DNA of 36,328 bases from Streptomyces physcomitrii (GTDB lineage Bacteria; Actinomycetota; Actinomycetes; Streptomycetales; Streptomycetaceae), in the NCBI RefSeq assembly GCF_012273655.1, contig NZ_JAAWWP010000024.1, forward strand, positions 57,184 to 93,511. The letters are read 5' to 3'. A program made the translations under genes and the position numbers. Under the pieces are notes generated by a model, which did not search any database, was not told where the DNA came from, and was given only the letters and a program-made list of their open reading frames with translations. This document shows, in pieces, positions 9,346 to 16,044 of the stretch (the stretch's first letter is position 1; each line of letters starts with the position of its first letter).

Positions 9346-9524
9346 TGCACGCCGGGCGGGAGCACGCGTCTTGCGAGCCGGGCGGAAGCGCGCCTTGCAC
9401 GCCGGGCGGGGGCACGGCCTTGCGCGGCGGGCTGGGGTACCTACCCGTGCGAACCAGGAGGGGTACGCACCGTACGCCTCGCGACGGAATACGTCCGGCC
9501 GCTACGGAGTACGTCCGGCCGCTC
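9346..9524. repeat. Degenerate 25-bp tandem repeats plus a 20-bp duplication
   Basis: In the 234-bp gap between convergent genes, TGCACGCCGGGCGGG occurs at 9346-9360 and exactly 50 bp later at 9396-9410, with degenerate half-period copies near 9372 and 9421. A separate 20-bp unit, cgga(a/g)tacgtccggccgct plus one base, is duplicated head to tail at 9485-9504 and 9505-9524. No gene or clear terminator is seen here. Confidence 0.8.
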
Positions 9525-9546
9525 GGGAAGGGCCGTCCGCCGGGTC

Positions 9547-10488
9547 TCAACTGCCGCCCGCTGCGGGCGAGTCGGTGCCCCGGCTCTCGGCCGCCGCGAG
9601 ACCGGCGACCGCGGCGAGCAGCACCACCGTCCCCGCGAGCGTCGCCCAGGAGAGCCGCTCGCCGAGCAGGGTCACCGCGAGTACGGCCGCGCTGACCGGT
9701 TCGAGCAGCATGATCACGGAGACCGTGGCCGAACGGATCACCGCGGCGCCCGCGAAGTAGAGGGCGTAGGCAAGGGCGGTGGGTACCGCCGCCACGTAGA
9801 CCAGCAGGGCGAGGACGTAGCCGGGCCGGGCGGTGTGCGCCGTCAGGCCCTCCAGCAGGGCGAGGGGCAGCACGGCGAGCGCGGCGAAGGCGAAGGTCCA
9901 CAGCGTCGCCGCCGGATCGGCCCCGCCGTCGCGGCCCCACCAGCGCGTCAGCAGGGTCATCACCGCGTACCCGGCGGCGGAGAGCACCGCGAGGGCGACC
10001 CCCGCCGGGCGCACGGTGCCGCCGCCGTCGCCGAGCACCAGGACCGCGAGCCCGGCCAGCGCCCCGGCGACCGCGGCACCGCCCGCCCGGCCGAGGCGTT
10101 CCCCGAGCACCCGGCGGGCGCCGAGGGCGATGAGCACGGGCCCGGCTCCGAGGGTGACCACGGTGCCGACCGCGAGGCCGGTGGACTCCACGGCGGCGAA
10201 GTACGCGGTCTGGAAGAGGGCCAGCGCGGCGCCCGTGACGGCGCCGCGCAGCAGCCGGGTACGCCGCGGCAGGACCGGCCGGGCCCGCCGGGGCGTCAGC
10301 GCGCGGACGGCGAGCAGCAGCAGGAGGCCGCCCGCGCAGCGCCAGAAGGAGAGGGCGAGCGGCCCGAGGTCACCGGCCGCGAACAGCAGGCTCGCGGCCG
10401 CGCCCGCGGTCCCCCAGGCGGTTCCGGCGACGATCAGATAGAGCAGGCCGCGCCCGACGGGCAGGCCGGTGAGAGCAGTGGTGGTCAC
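9547..10488 (-). CDS. EamA/DMT-superfamily transporter
   Basis: A 313-residue inner-membrane protein with ten predicted hydrophobic helices arranged as two EamA halves. The first half opens with LLYLIVAGTAWGTAGAAASLLF, and the second ends with IMLLEPVSAAVLAVTLLGERLS, the hallmark EamA end segment (PVSAAVLA, LGE). Such proteins export metabolites, often amino acids or purine-type compounds; the substrate cannot be told. The GTG at 10488 is chosen because CGGAGAA lies about 8 bases upstream; a GTG at 10503 is an alternative. A second EamA gene lies 261 bp upstream on the same strand but the two proteins are clearly divergent in sequence. Confidence 0.9.
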   Translation of the reverse strand: MTTTALTGLPVGRGLLYLIVAGTAWGTAGAAASLLFAAGDLGPLALSFWRCAGGLLLLLAVRALTPRRARPVLPRRTRLLRGAVTGAALALFQTAYFAAVESTGLAVGTVVTLGAGPVLIALGARRVLGERLGRAGGAAVAGALAGLAVLVLGDGGGTVRPAGVALAVLSAAGYAVMTLLTRWWGRDGGADPAATLWTFAFAALAVLPLALLEGLTAHTARPGYVLALLVYVAAVPTALAYALYFAGAAVIRSATVSVIMLLEPVSAAVLAVTLLGERLSWATLAGTVVLLAAVAGLAAAESRGTDSPAAGGS

Positions 10489-10522
10489 GCGTGTTCTCCG
10501 CACTTCGCAGAAGCTCTGAAGC

Positions 10523-10542
10523 GGGACCTGTCCTCAGGTCCC
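10523..10542. terminator. Small hairpin between the two EamA genes
   Basis: GGGACCT (10523-10529) and AGGTCCC (10536-10542) form a 7-bp stem with a 6-base loop, 35 bp upstream of the start of the downstream EamA gene. It could be a terminator for the upstream EamA gene or a leader hairpin. No U-tract is present. Confidence 0.35.
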
Positions 10543-10749
10543 CGGGACGACTTCCGCGGGCAGCACCGACTGGCCCGGCCACGGGTCTTCCGTACGGATC
10601 AGTCCGGCTCAGGGAGCGAGGTGCGAGACCGGCCCCCGCGAGCCCAGCATGATCGGGACGAGAAGCCCCTGTGTCGGGCGGTTCGTCGAGGCCCGCCTCA
10701 GCGGGCCGGAGGCGGCAGAACGAGCGCGCGTGCGTGCATGCGCCGGATT

Positions 10750-11937
10750 CTACGACCCGGGTACGACAGCGCCACCGCGGGGCTCCGTCCCGGCACCCGG
10801 CTCCACGGCACGCGACAGCGGGACGCCCGGCTCCGCGGCACCCGGCACTTCGGCACCGGCGGCGGATTCCTCCGTACCCGCCAACTCCCCGTCCTCGGCG
10901 TCCACTTGCCCGGACCGGGCACCCGCTTCCCCGGCACCCGGCCCCTCGGGAACCTCCGGAAGGGACCCCGGCAGCGAGCCGAGCACCGGTTCCGGGGAGG
11001 CCTTGGCCGGGGTGGCGGACTGGGCGATGAAGGCGCCGGCAAGGACCACCATCCCGCCGAGCACCTGCGGTGCGGACAGCCGCTCGCCGAGCAGGACCCA
11101 GGCGAGCACCGTGGCGATCACCGCCTCCAGGCAGGCGACCACTCCCGCCACCTGCGGGGACAGCCGCCGCACCGAGAGCACCCCGGTGACATAGGCGGCC
11201 ACGGTCGCCACCAGGACGATCCAGGCGAGCAGCACACCCGCGGGCACCGCGCTGCCGTCCATCTCCGCCTGCCGGGCGAGCACCGCGAAGTCCATCTCCC
11301 AGGGCCGGGCGATCACCGTGAGGACGAGGGTGCCGACGAGCAGTCCGTAGGCGATGACGCCGAGCGGGTCCGGGGCCTCGGTGCCGTCGTCCGCGGCGCC
11401 CTGGTCGGAGAGGACGAAGTACCCGACCTGGCAGCAGGCCGCGCCGAGGGCGAGCAGCAGCCCGAAGGCGTCGAAGCCGAGCCCCGACCACACCTCCACC
11501 ACGCAGGCGAGGCCGCCGACCGCGAGCACCACGCCGACCGCCGCGGCCCGGGTCACCGGCCTGCGCTGCACGAACCGCACCCAGCCGAGGACCAGCGCGG
11601 GCGCCAGGTACTCGACGAGCAGCGCCACCCCGACCGGGATACGGGACAGCGCGGCGAAGTAGCAGGCCTGGACCCCGGCGACGGCGAGCAGGCCGAACCC
11701 GGCGAGCAGCACCGGCCGCCTCCGCACCAGGGCGCGGTGCCGCCAGGCGAGCGGCAGCATGACCAGGGCGGCGCCGGCCACCCGCAGCCACACCACGTGC
11801 AGCGGGTCCAGGCCCGCCTCGATCAGCGGTTTGGCCGCGACCCCGGAGCCGCCGAAGGCGCAGGCCGAGACGAGGGCGAGGGCGAGACCCCGGCCGCGTA
11901 CGCCGGTCGTCTCGGGTTTTGTCGTGGGCACCGCCAC
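10750..11937 (-). CDS. EamA/DMT-superfamily transporter with long acidic/Pro-Gly C-terminal tail
   Basis: About 395 residues. Ten helices in two EamA repeats occupy the first roughly 300 residues: FGGSGVAAKPLIEAGLDPLHVVWLRV near the start, RIPVGVALLVEYLAPALVLGW in the middle, and PQVAGVVACLEAVIATVLAWVLLGERLS as the second-half signature. A tail of about 90 residues rich in Ala, Glu, Pro and Gly follows the last helix (tracts such as GAGEAGARSG and AAEPGVP). This tail is unusual for the family and is encoded by repetitive DNA. The start is uncertain: GTG at 11937 (chosen, just after an inverted repeat and likely leaderless) or ATG at 11973. The transported compound is unknown. Confidence 0.85.
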   Translation of the reverse strand: MAVPTTKPETTGVRGRGLALALVSACAFGGSGVAAKPLIEAGLDPLHVVWLRVAGAALVMLPLAWRHRALVRRRPVLLAGFGLLAVAGVQACYFAALSRIPVGVALLVEYLAPALVLGWVRFVQRRPVTRAAAVGVVLAVGGLACVVEVWSGLGFDAFGLLLALGAACCQVGYFVLSDQGAADDGTEAPDPLGVIAYGLLVGTLVLTVIARPWEMDFAVLARQAEMDGSAVPAGVLLAWIVLVATVAAYVTGVLSVRRLSPQVAGVVACLEAVIATVLAWVLLGERLSAPQVLGGMVVLAGAFIAQSATPAKASPEPVLGSLPGSLPEVPEGPGAGEAGARSGQVDAEDGELAGTEESAAGAEVPGAAEPGVPLSRAVEPGAGTEPRGGAVVPGS

Positions 11938-11940
11938 ATG

Positions 11941-11957
11941 ATGACAGGACTCGTCAT
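11941..11957. promoter_or_regulatory. Inverted repeat upstream of EamA gene 2
   Basis: ATGAC-N7-GTCAT lies immediately upstream of the chosen GTG start at 11937. Its position fits an operator for a dimeric regulator; no regulator gene is adjacent. If translation instead starts at 11973 this sequence would be coding. Confidence 0.35.
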
Positions 11958-12052
11958 GAGCGTCACGCCCCATACTCCTGACGCGCCGGGCCCGTCACGG
12001 CCCCGGGCGGTACGTCAGCCGGTCGGCGCCGCCAAGTCCCCGCGCGGCGGCC

Positions 12053-12595
12053 TCAGTTGCCCACTTCCTCGCCCCGGGCGCTGCCCGCGCGCACCGCCTC
12101 GATCCGGGCCCGGATTTCGGCGGCGCGGAAGGCGGAGCGCCGCAGCACCTCGACGGCCCGGCAGTCGGGGTCCGCCGCGAGGGAGGCGAGCAGATCGAGC
12201 CCGTCGGCGGCCGGGGCGCCCCGGCCCACCGCGCGGACCGCGGCCGCCTCCAGCGCACGCGCCGCCGCGGCGGAGAACCCCGAACTCCCGGCCACCGGCG
12301 GCGAACCGGTGCTCTCGGCCGCGCCCTGCCACCGCAGTCCGTAGCCGATGCTGCGCTGCACCAGATAGCCGAGCAGCTTGACCACCCGGGCGCCGCCGAA
12401 GACGGCGCGCACCTCGGGGTCGGATTCGAGCAGGGAGTGCAGCAGATGGGCCGTGTCCGTCTCCCGGTCGCGGTCCCGGGCCGCTCTGCGGCGCGCACCG
12501 GTGAGCGCCGCCGTCAGCTCCACGGTGAGCGGGGCACCAGGCCAGGCGGCTCGCGGACTGCCGTCCGGGGTCTCATACGGTATGCGGGATTGCAC
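12053..12595 (-). CDS. Clp N-domain-only protein
   Basis: A 180-residue protein with two Clp_N-type repeats: LTVELTAALTGARRRAARDR...TDTAHLLHSLLESDPEVRAVFG in the first half and FSAAAARALEAAAVRAVGRG...DGLDLLASLAADPDCRAVEVLRR in the second. In ClpA/ClpC this domain docks adaptors and substrates. Here there is no ATPase module, so it is not a chaperone itself and might act as an adaptor or decoy. The GTG at 12595 is chosen because GAGGTGGG lies about 7 bases upstream and the sequence before it is not family-like. It lies downstream of the PadR gene on the same strand, but a strong terminator hairpin at 12736-12774 separates them, so it is probably transcribed independently. Confidence 0.8.
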   Translation of the reverse strand: MQSRIPYETPDGSPRAAWPGAPLTVELTAALTGARRRAARDRDRETDTAHLLHSLLESDPEVRAVFGGARVVKLLGYLVQRSIGYGLRWQGAAESTGSPPVAGSSGFSAAAARALEAAAVRAVGRGAPAADGLDLLASLAADPDCRAVEVLRRSAFRAAEIRARIEAVRAGSARGEEVGN

Positions 12596-12735
12596 GTTTC
12601 CCACCTCATCAGCCGGTGCGGGCCGAATCGTCGGCTGCGGGAAGCATTTCCGCCTCCCGCCATGGTTGGCCTTCCCCGTGCCGCTCCTCCTCCTTGGGGA
12701 TGAGATCCCGGGACATCTCCCCCATGGACGCGCGA

Positions 12736-12774
12736 GCCCCCTTGCCACCCCGGTCCAGCCGGGGTGCAGGGGGC
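12736..12774 (-). terminator. Strong GC hairpin terminator after the PadR gene
   Basis: Arms at 12736-12753 and 12759-12774 pair over about 16 bp with two single-base bulges and a 5-base loop. The hairpin begins 8 bp beyond the PadR stop codon. U-tract-free GC hairpins are common terminators in Streptomyces. Confidence 0.75.
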
Positions 12775-12781
12775 CTGCCGG

Positions 12782-13384
12782 TCAGCTGTCCTCGGCGAGG
12801 ATCAGATACAGCTTCTTCCGCGCCTCGTTGAGCACACCGACCGCCTTGTCGCGCTGCTCCTTGCTGCCGGTCTTCCAGACCTGGCCGAAGGCCTCCATGA
12901 GACCGAAGCCCGCCTGGCGGATCTCGTTGACGGTCTCCCAGTCGACTCCGCGGCCGGCCTCCTCCCAGGGCGCCTCGGGTCCCTCCGCGGCGGCGGTGGC
13001 ACCCTCCTCCGTCAGCGCGAAGAGCTTCTTGCCACCCTCCGACTCGCTGCGGATCAGGCCCTCGTCCTCCAGGAGTTGCAGCGTCGGATAGACCGAGCCG
13101 GGGCTCGGCTTCCACGCGCCACCACTGCGCTCGGCGATCTCCTGGATCATCTCGTAGCCGTGCATCGGCCGGTCGCCGAGCAGAGCCAGGATCGAGGCCC
13201 GCACATCACCGCGGCGCGCCCGGCCCCGGGGACCGCCCCGGCCGCCGCGCCCGCCCCAGGGCCCGGGCCCGCCGAACCCCGGCCCGAAGGGACCGAAGGC
13301 GGCGCGCCTGCTCTCGAACCCCTCACTGCCCGGATGCGCCGGTCCGCAGTGCTCTCTTCCATGTCCGTGGCCGTGGGAACGCAT
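12782..13384 (-). CDS. PadR family transcriptional regulator with His/Gly-rich N-terminus
   Basis: A 200-residue PadR-type repressor. The winged helix spans roughly residues 60-130 (DVRASILALLGDRPMHGYEM, GAWKPSPGSVYPTLQLLEDEGLI). A C-terminal helical dimerisation region ends in ARKKLYLILAEDS. The first 55 residues are odd: a His-rich start (MRSHGHGHGREHCGPAH) and a Gly/Pro/Arg-rich linker. The His/Cys cluster could bind a metal, but this is inference. The ATG at 13384 was chosen; an in-frame GTG at 13393 with AAGGAAAG upstream is nearly as good. The perfect palindrome at 13460-13469 in its promoter region is the natural autoregulatory operator. Any further target is not apparent; the Clp_N gene downstream is the nearest candidate. 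Confidence 0.88.
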   Translation of the reverse strand: MRSHGHGHGREHCGPAHPGSEGFESRRAAFGPFGPGFGGPGPWGGRGGRGGPRGRARRGDVRASILALLGDRPMHGYEMIQEIAERSGGAWKPSPGSVYPTLQLLEDEGLIRSESEGGKKLFALTEEGATAAAEGPEAPWEEAGRGVDWETVNEIRQAGFGLMEAFGQVWKTGSKEQRDKAVGVLNEARKKLYLILAEDS

Positions 13385-13786
13385 CTCGCTCACCCACCCT
13401 TTCCTTCTTCTTCGTTCTTCGCTTCGGAAACCGCTCGCGTATCGCTCGCGATGCCTCAACGATATATCGGAGACTGTCGTACGGCAAGACGCTTGGCCTC
13501 TCGGGCCGGTGACTGAGACAGTGATCGTTGATCGATTGACAGGGATGGCTGCTCAAAGCCGCCTTACGTCGGCGAAGAGTGACTACTCGGCCGTCGGTGT
13601 CAGCAGAGGCCGACCCTTGGCCTGGTGTCGTCCTGCTGAGGGTGAAGCGTGCAGGCTCGTGGATTCCGGGAGCCGTGAGCCGGTGAACCCGTGTACCGGC
13701 CTCCGTCGAAAGCCGCCTTGCCGACGGGTTCGACCGGGATTAGCCGCTGGGTTCCCCTCGCGGTCGTAAGGGGTACGTTGTCGTCG
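13385..13786. other. 402-bp intergenic region, PadR gene to DUF7660 gene
   Basis: The PadR promoter and the palindrome at 13460-13469 occupy the left end. The remainder (about 13500-13786) is visibly less GC-rich than its surroundings and holds no open frame with coding character. I see no tRNA, insertion sequence or clear attachment site, although the drop in GC and the neighbours suggest an accessory insertion. Confidence 0.5.
13460..13469. promoter_or_regulatory. Palindrome upstream of the PadR gene
   Basis: CGATATATCG is a perfect 10-bp palindrome 76 bp upstream of the PadR start, in an AT-rich island within GC-rich DNA. PadR regulators commonly bind short AT-centred palindromes in their own promoters. 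The regulatory role is inferred. Confidence 0.5.
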
Positions 13787-14026
13787 ATGTCTCCCGAACC
13801 GCGTAGCCGTGAAGAGCTGGTCGCCTTGCTGCGCGATCTGCACCAGGAGTTCCGTGCCCGGGGCCACGAGTGGGAGAACAGCACCCTGGACGACTTCCTG
13901 GAAGCGCTTGCCGCATGGGTGCACGACTCCCCGGGCGCGTACAAGAACGCAGGTGAGCAGATCCCGCCCGATGGTGATTGGACCTTCATGGCCCGAGCCC
14001 TCCGCGCCGCCACCCGCTACGAGTAG
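13787..14026 (+). CDS. DUF7660 family protein
   Basis: A 79-residue small protein that matches DUF7660 by its pattern: LVALLRDLHQEFRARGHEWENSTLDDFLEALAAWVHD, then YKNAGEQIPPDGDWTFMARALRAATRYE. The WEN-T-L--FLEAL-AW core and the terminal YE are characteristic. Its function is unknown; it is cytoplasmic with no membrane segment. The ATG at 13787 is chosen because conserved sequence follows; there is only a weak GGGG upstream and the message may be leaderless. DUF7660 genes often occur in accessory regions near toxin/immunity genes, and here an Imm10-type gene lies 430 bp downstream, which is consistent but not proof of a link. Confidence 0.8.
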   Translation: MSPEPRSREELVALLRDLHQEFRARGHEWENSTLDDFLEALAAWVHDSPGAYKNAGEQIPPDGDWTFMARALRAATRYE

Positions 14027-14110
14027 GGCAGAGCCCTGCGCCGCCCCGGTACGCCAAATCCCAGACTCGCTCTCCACCCACGGTCATGGACGCCGGCGTC
14101 GCGTCACTGA

Positions 14111-14344
14111 TCAGGAGCTGGCTCTTGCGGGGACGAGGACGCCGAGCCGGGGCGTCCCAGTTCTCACCGTGGCCTCCACGGTGTCGATCTCTTCTTTCTG
14201 GCTTCGCCCATGTCTCCTGAACGGCTTCCAGGGCCTCGGAGAACGCCTTCTCGCAGTCGCCTCCTTGCCCGTCAGCTCGTCGAATACCTCCTGGGCCACA
14301 TCGCAGCTCCTCGCGCAGCCAGTCCAACCGTTCATTTCGGTCAC
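14111..14344 (-). pseudogene. Probable frameshifted relic of a small acidic protein gene
   Basis: The 427-bp gap between the DUF7660 and Imm10 genes contains a degraded coding signal on the minus strand. Reading from a GTG at 14344, coding-like segments with high third-position GC alternate between two frames. One frame gives RLDWLREELR, then the other CDVAQEVFDELTGKE, the first again GDCEKAFSEALEAVQETWAK, and the second again KEEIDTVEATVRTGTPRLGV, to a TGA at 14111-14113. Joined, they give a plausible helical, acidic protein of about 80 residues. Four frame changes in 234 bases indicate decay. I do not recognise the family. It could instead be chance, but the coding bias of each segment argues against that. 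Confidence 0.45.
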
Positions 14345-14453
14345 CGGGCGATCACTGCCACAGGTCAGCCCGACCCACGACGGCGCACCTAGACCGACCG
14401 CCCCCGAAGTCCCCCGCTCAGGGCCCCGAAGGCGGCGCTGATAGAACGCCGGA

Positions 14454-14876
14454 ATGACATACCGGTTCACCGCCCGCGCCACCGCCACCGAGAGCGACCC
14501 CGACGGCCGCTTCACCCAGGCCGCTCTCGCCGAAGGGGAGGACGGAAGCGGCTTCCTGCTGGTGTTCCTGGCGGGGGCGGAGGAGCCCGACGGTCAGGAG
14601 GTGGCCCTGGGGATGGACACGTACTGCCTGGTCACGGCGGGAGGAGGGACGGCCTACGGCTGTGTGCGCGAGGCCGTGCTGACGGGCGCCGTCCTCCGCG
14701 TCTCGCTGGACCCGGCGGCGCTGGAGGACCTGCGCGTGGACGACAGCCAGATCGAGGCCGTCATCGAAGCCGTGATCGAAGCACCGGCCGACGACCTCGC
14801 CCGGTTCCGGGAGGCGCTCGCCCGGGTGCTCTCCTACGGACGTGCGGACGCCCTGCCCCGACGCCTCGCCGTCTGA
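14454..14876 (+). CDS. Imm10-type immunity protein (orphan)
   Basis: A 140-residue protein with the pattern of the Imm10 immunity family of polymorphic-toxin systems: LLVFLAGAEEPDGQEVALGMDTYCLVTAGGGTAYGCVREAVL, then LRVSLDPAALEDL and a terminal FREALARVLSYG. The LGMDTYCLVT core is the diagnostic part. Immunity proteins bind and neutralise a cognate secreted toxin, but no toxin gene lies nearby, so it stands as an orphan that could protect against kin or neighbours. TAGAAC ends 6 bases before the ATG and no ribosome site is visible, so the mRNA may be leaderless. An insertion EAVIEAVIEA near residues 102-111 comes from a short in-frame repeat. It sits beside a gene relic in an accessory-looking stretch. 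Confidence 0.78.
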   Translation: MTYRFTARATATESDPDGRFTQAALAEGEDGSGFLLVFLAGAEEPDGQEVALGMDTYCLVTAGGGTAYGCVREAVLTGAVLRVSLDPAALEDLRVDDSQIEAVIEAVIEAPADDLARFREALARVLSYGRADALPRRLAV

Positions 14877-14911
14877 GCTGATCACCCGCCAGGGGCCCGG
14901 CCCATCGAGCG

Positions 14912-15030
14912 CCCCGCGCACGCGAAGCCCGTTCACAGGCACCCCGCGTCCGCGAAGCCCGTCCACAGGCACCCCGCGCCTGCGAAGCCCGTCCACGGAC
15001 AGCCAGCCCACGCGAAGCCCGTCCACGTAC
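14912..15030. repeat. 30-bp minisatellite, about four copies in perfect register
   Basis: Units begin at 14921, 14951, 14981 and 15011, each opening (c/t)gcgaagcccgt(c/t)cac. The first two units are 93% identical over all 30 bases; the later two diverge in their second half. A partial unit precedes at about 14912. It lies in the 324-bp gap between the Imm10 and PhzF genes; the rest of that gap (15031-15157) is featureless apart from the promoter at 15164. There are no unique spacers, so it is not CRISPR. Confidence 0.92.
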
Positions 15031-15163
15031 CGACCTCGGGCCGTCCCCCTACCGGCCGAACTCGCCCACACAATCCGCGAGTTCGCAGCGCACACCCAGG
15101 CCCTTCCGCCCCCGTCGGCCCCCGCCGGCCCCCGAGGACCAGGCCACCGACCCCCGATTGGCA

Positions 15164-15193
15164 TTGGCCGGCCTCCGGCCCGCGACCTAGCGT
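15164..15193 (+). promoter_or_regulatory. Candidate promoter of the PhzF gene
   Basis: TTGGCC (15164-15169) and TAGCGT (15188-15193) are spaced by 18 bases. Transcription would start at about 15200-15201, coinciding with the ATG at 15201. This predicts a leaderless mRNA and decides the start. Confidence 0.5.
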
Positions 15194-15200
15194 CGTGCGT

Positions 15201-16007
15201 ATGCGGATTCGTATCGTGGACGCCTTCACCGACCGTCCCTTCGCCGGGAATCCGGCCGGGGTCGTCCTGCTCGACGCCTTCCCGGCGGACGACTGGATGC
15301 AGCGGGTGGCCGCCGAGGTCAACCTCTCCGAGACCGCCTTCGCCCACCCGGGCGGGGGCGAGGAGGCCGACTGGCGGCTGCGCTGGTTCACCCCCGCCGC
15401 GGAGGTGGACATGTGCGGGCATGCCACGCTCGCCACCGCCCACATCCTGTTCGGCACCGGCGCCGCCACCAGCACCGTGCGCTTCGCCACCCGCAGCGGC
15501 GTGCTCTTGGCCACCGCCCGGCCGGACGGCTCCTACGCGATGGACTTCCCGGCGGCCCCGCTGACCGAGGTGCCCGCGCCCGAGGGGCTGGCCGAGGCGC
15601 TGGGCGCGGCGCCCCGTTCCGTGTACGACACCGGACCGCAGGTGGGCGATCTGCTCGTCGAACTCGCCGACGAGGCCACGGTGCACGCGCTGCGGCCCGA
15701 CCACCGGGCGCTCGCCGCGCACTCGGAACGCGGGGTCATCGCCACCGCCCGGGCCGCCTCCCCGGAGTGCGGCTACGACTTCGTCTCGCGTTGCTTCTTC
15801 CCCCGCATCGGCATCGACGAGGACCCCGTCACCGGCAGCGCGCACACCGCCCTCGCGCCGTTCTGGGCCCCGCGCCTCGGCAGCGACCGGCTCACCGGGC
15901 TCCAGGCCTCGCCGCGCTCGGGTCTGGTGGCGACCGAACTGAGCGGTGCGCGCGTGCGGTTGACGGGCCGCGCGGTCACCGTCGTCGACGGGGAACTGCT
16001 CGCCTGA
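15201..16007 (+). CDS. PhzF family phenazine-biosynthesis-like isomerase/epimerase
   Basis: A 268-residue protein of the PhzF/diaminopimelate-epimerase fold. Diagnostic segments are FTDRPFAGNPAGVVLL at the N-terminus, NLSETAF with the catalytic Glu near residue 46, RWFTPAAEVDMCGHATLATAHIL, and DPVTGSAHTALAPFW in the second domain. PhzF itself isomerises a dihydroxyanthranilate precursor of phenazines, but most family members lie outside phenazine clusters and have unknown substrates. No other phenazine genes are nearby, so a phenazine role is unlikely. Start: ATG at 15201, with a predicted transcription start at the same base; a GTG at 15195 is the alternative. It converges with the CPBP protease gene. 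Confidence 0.9.
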   Translation: MRIRIVDAFTDRPFAGNPAGVVLLDAFPADDWMQRVAAEVNLSETAFAHPGGGEEADWRLRWFTPAAEVDMCGHATLATAHILFGTGAATSTVRFATRSGVLLATARPDGSYAMDFPAAPLTEVPAPEGLAEALGAAPRSVYDTGPQVGDLLVELADEATVHALRPDHRALAAHSERGVIATARAASPECGYDFVSRCFFPRIGIDEDPVTGSAHTALAPFWAPRLGSDRLTGLQASPRSGLVATELSGARVRLTGRAVTVVDGELLA

Positions 16008-16044
16008 GCCCGGGTCGCGGTGGACTGCCCCGCCAGGGCCGGAC

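Noticed and set aside
13700..13760. tRNA-like T-arm (gggttcgaccggga) suggesting a tRNA gene or attachment site
   Set aside because: No acceptor stem, anticodon arm or D-arm can be folded around it; a short TTCGA word alone is not evidence.
14912..15030. CRISPR array
   Set aside because: The 30-bp units are contiguous and have no unique spacers between them, and no cas genes are present. It is a minisatellite.
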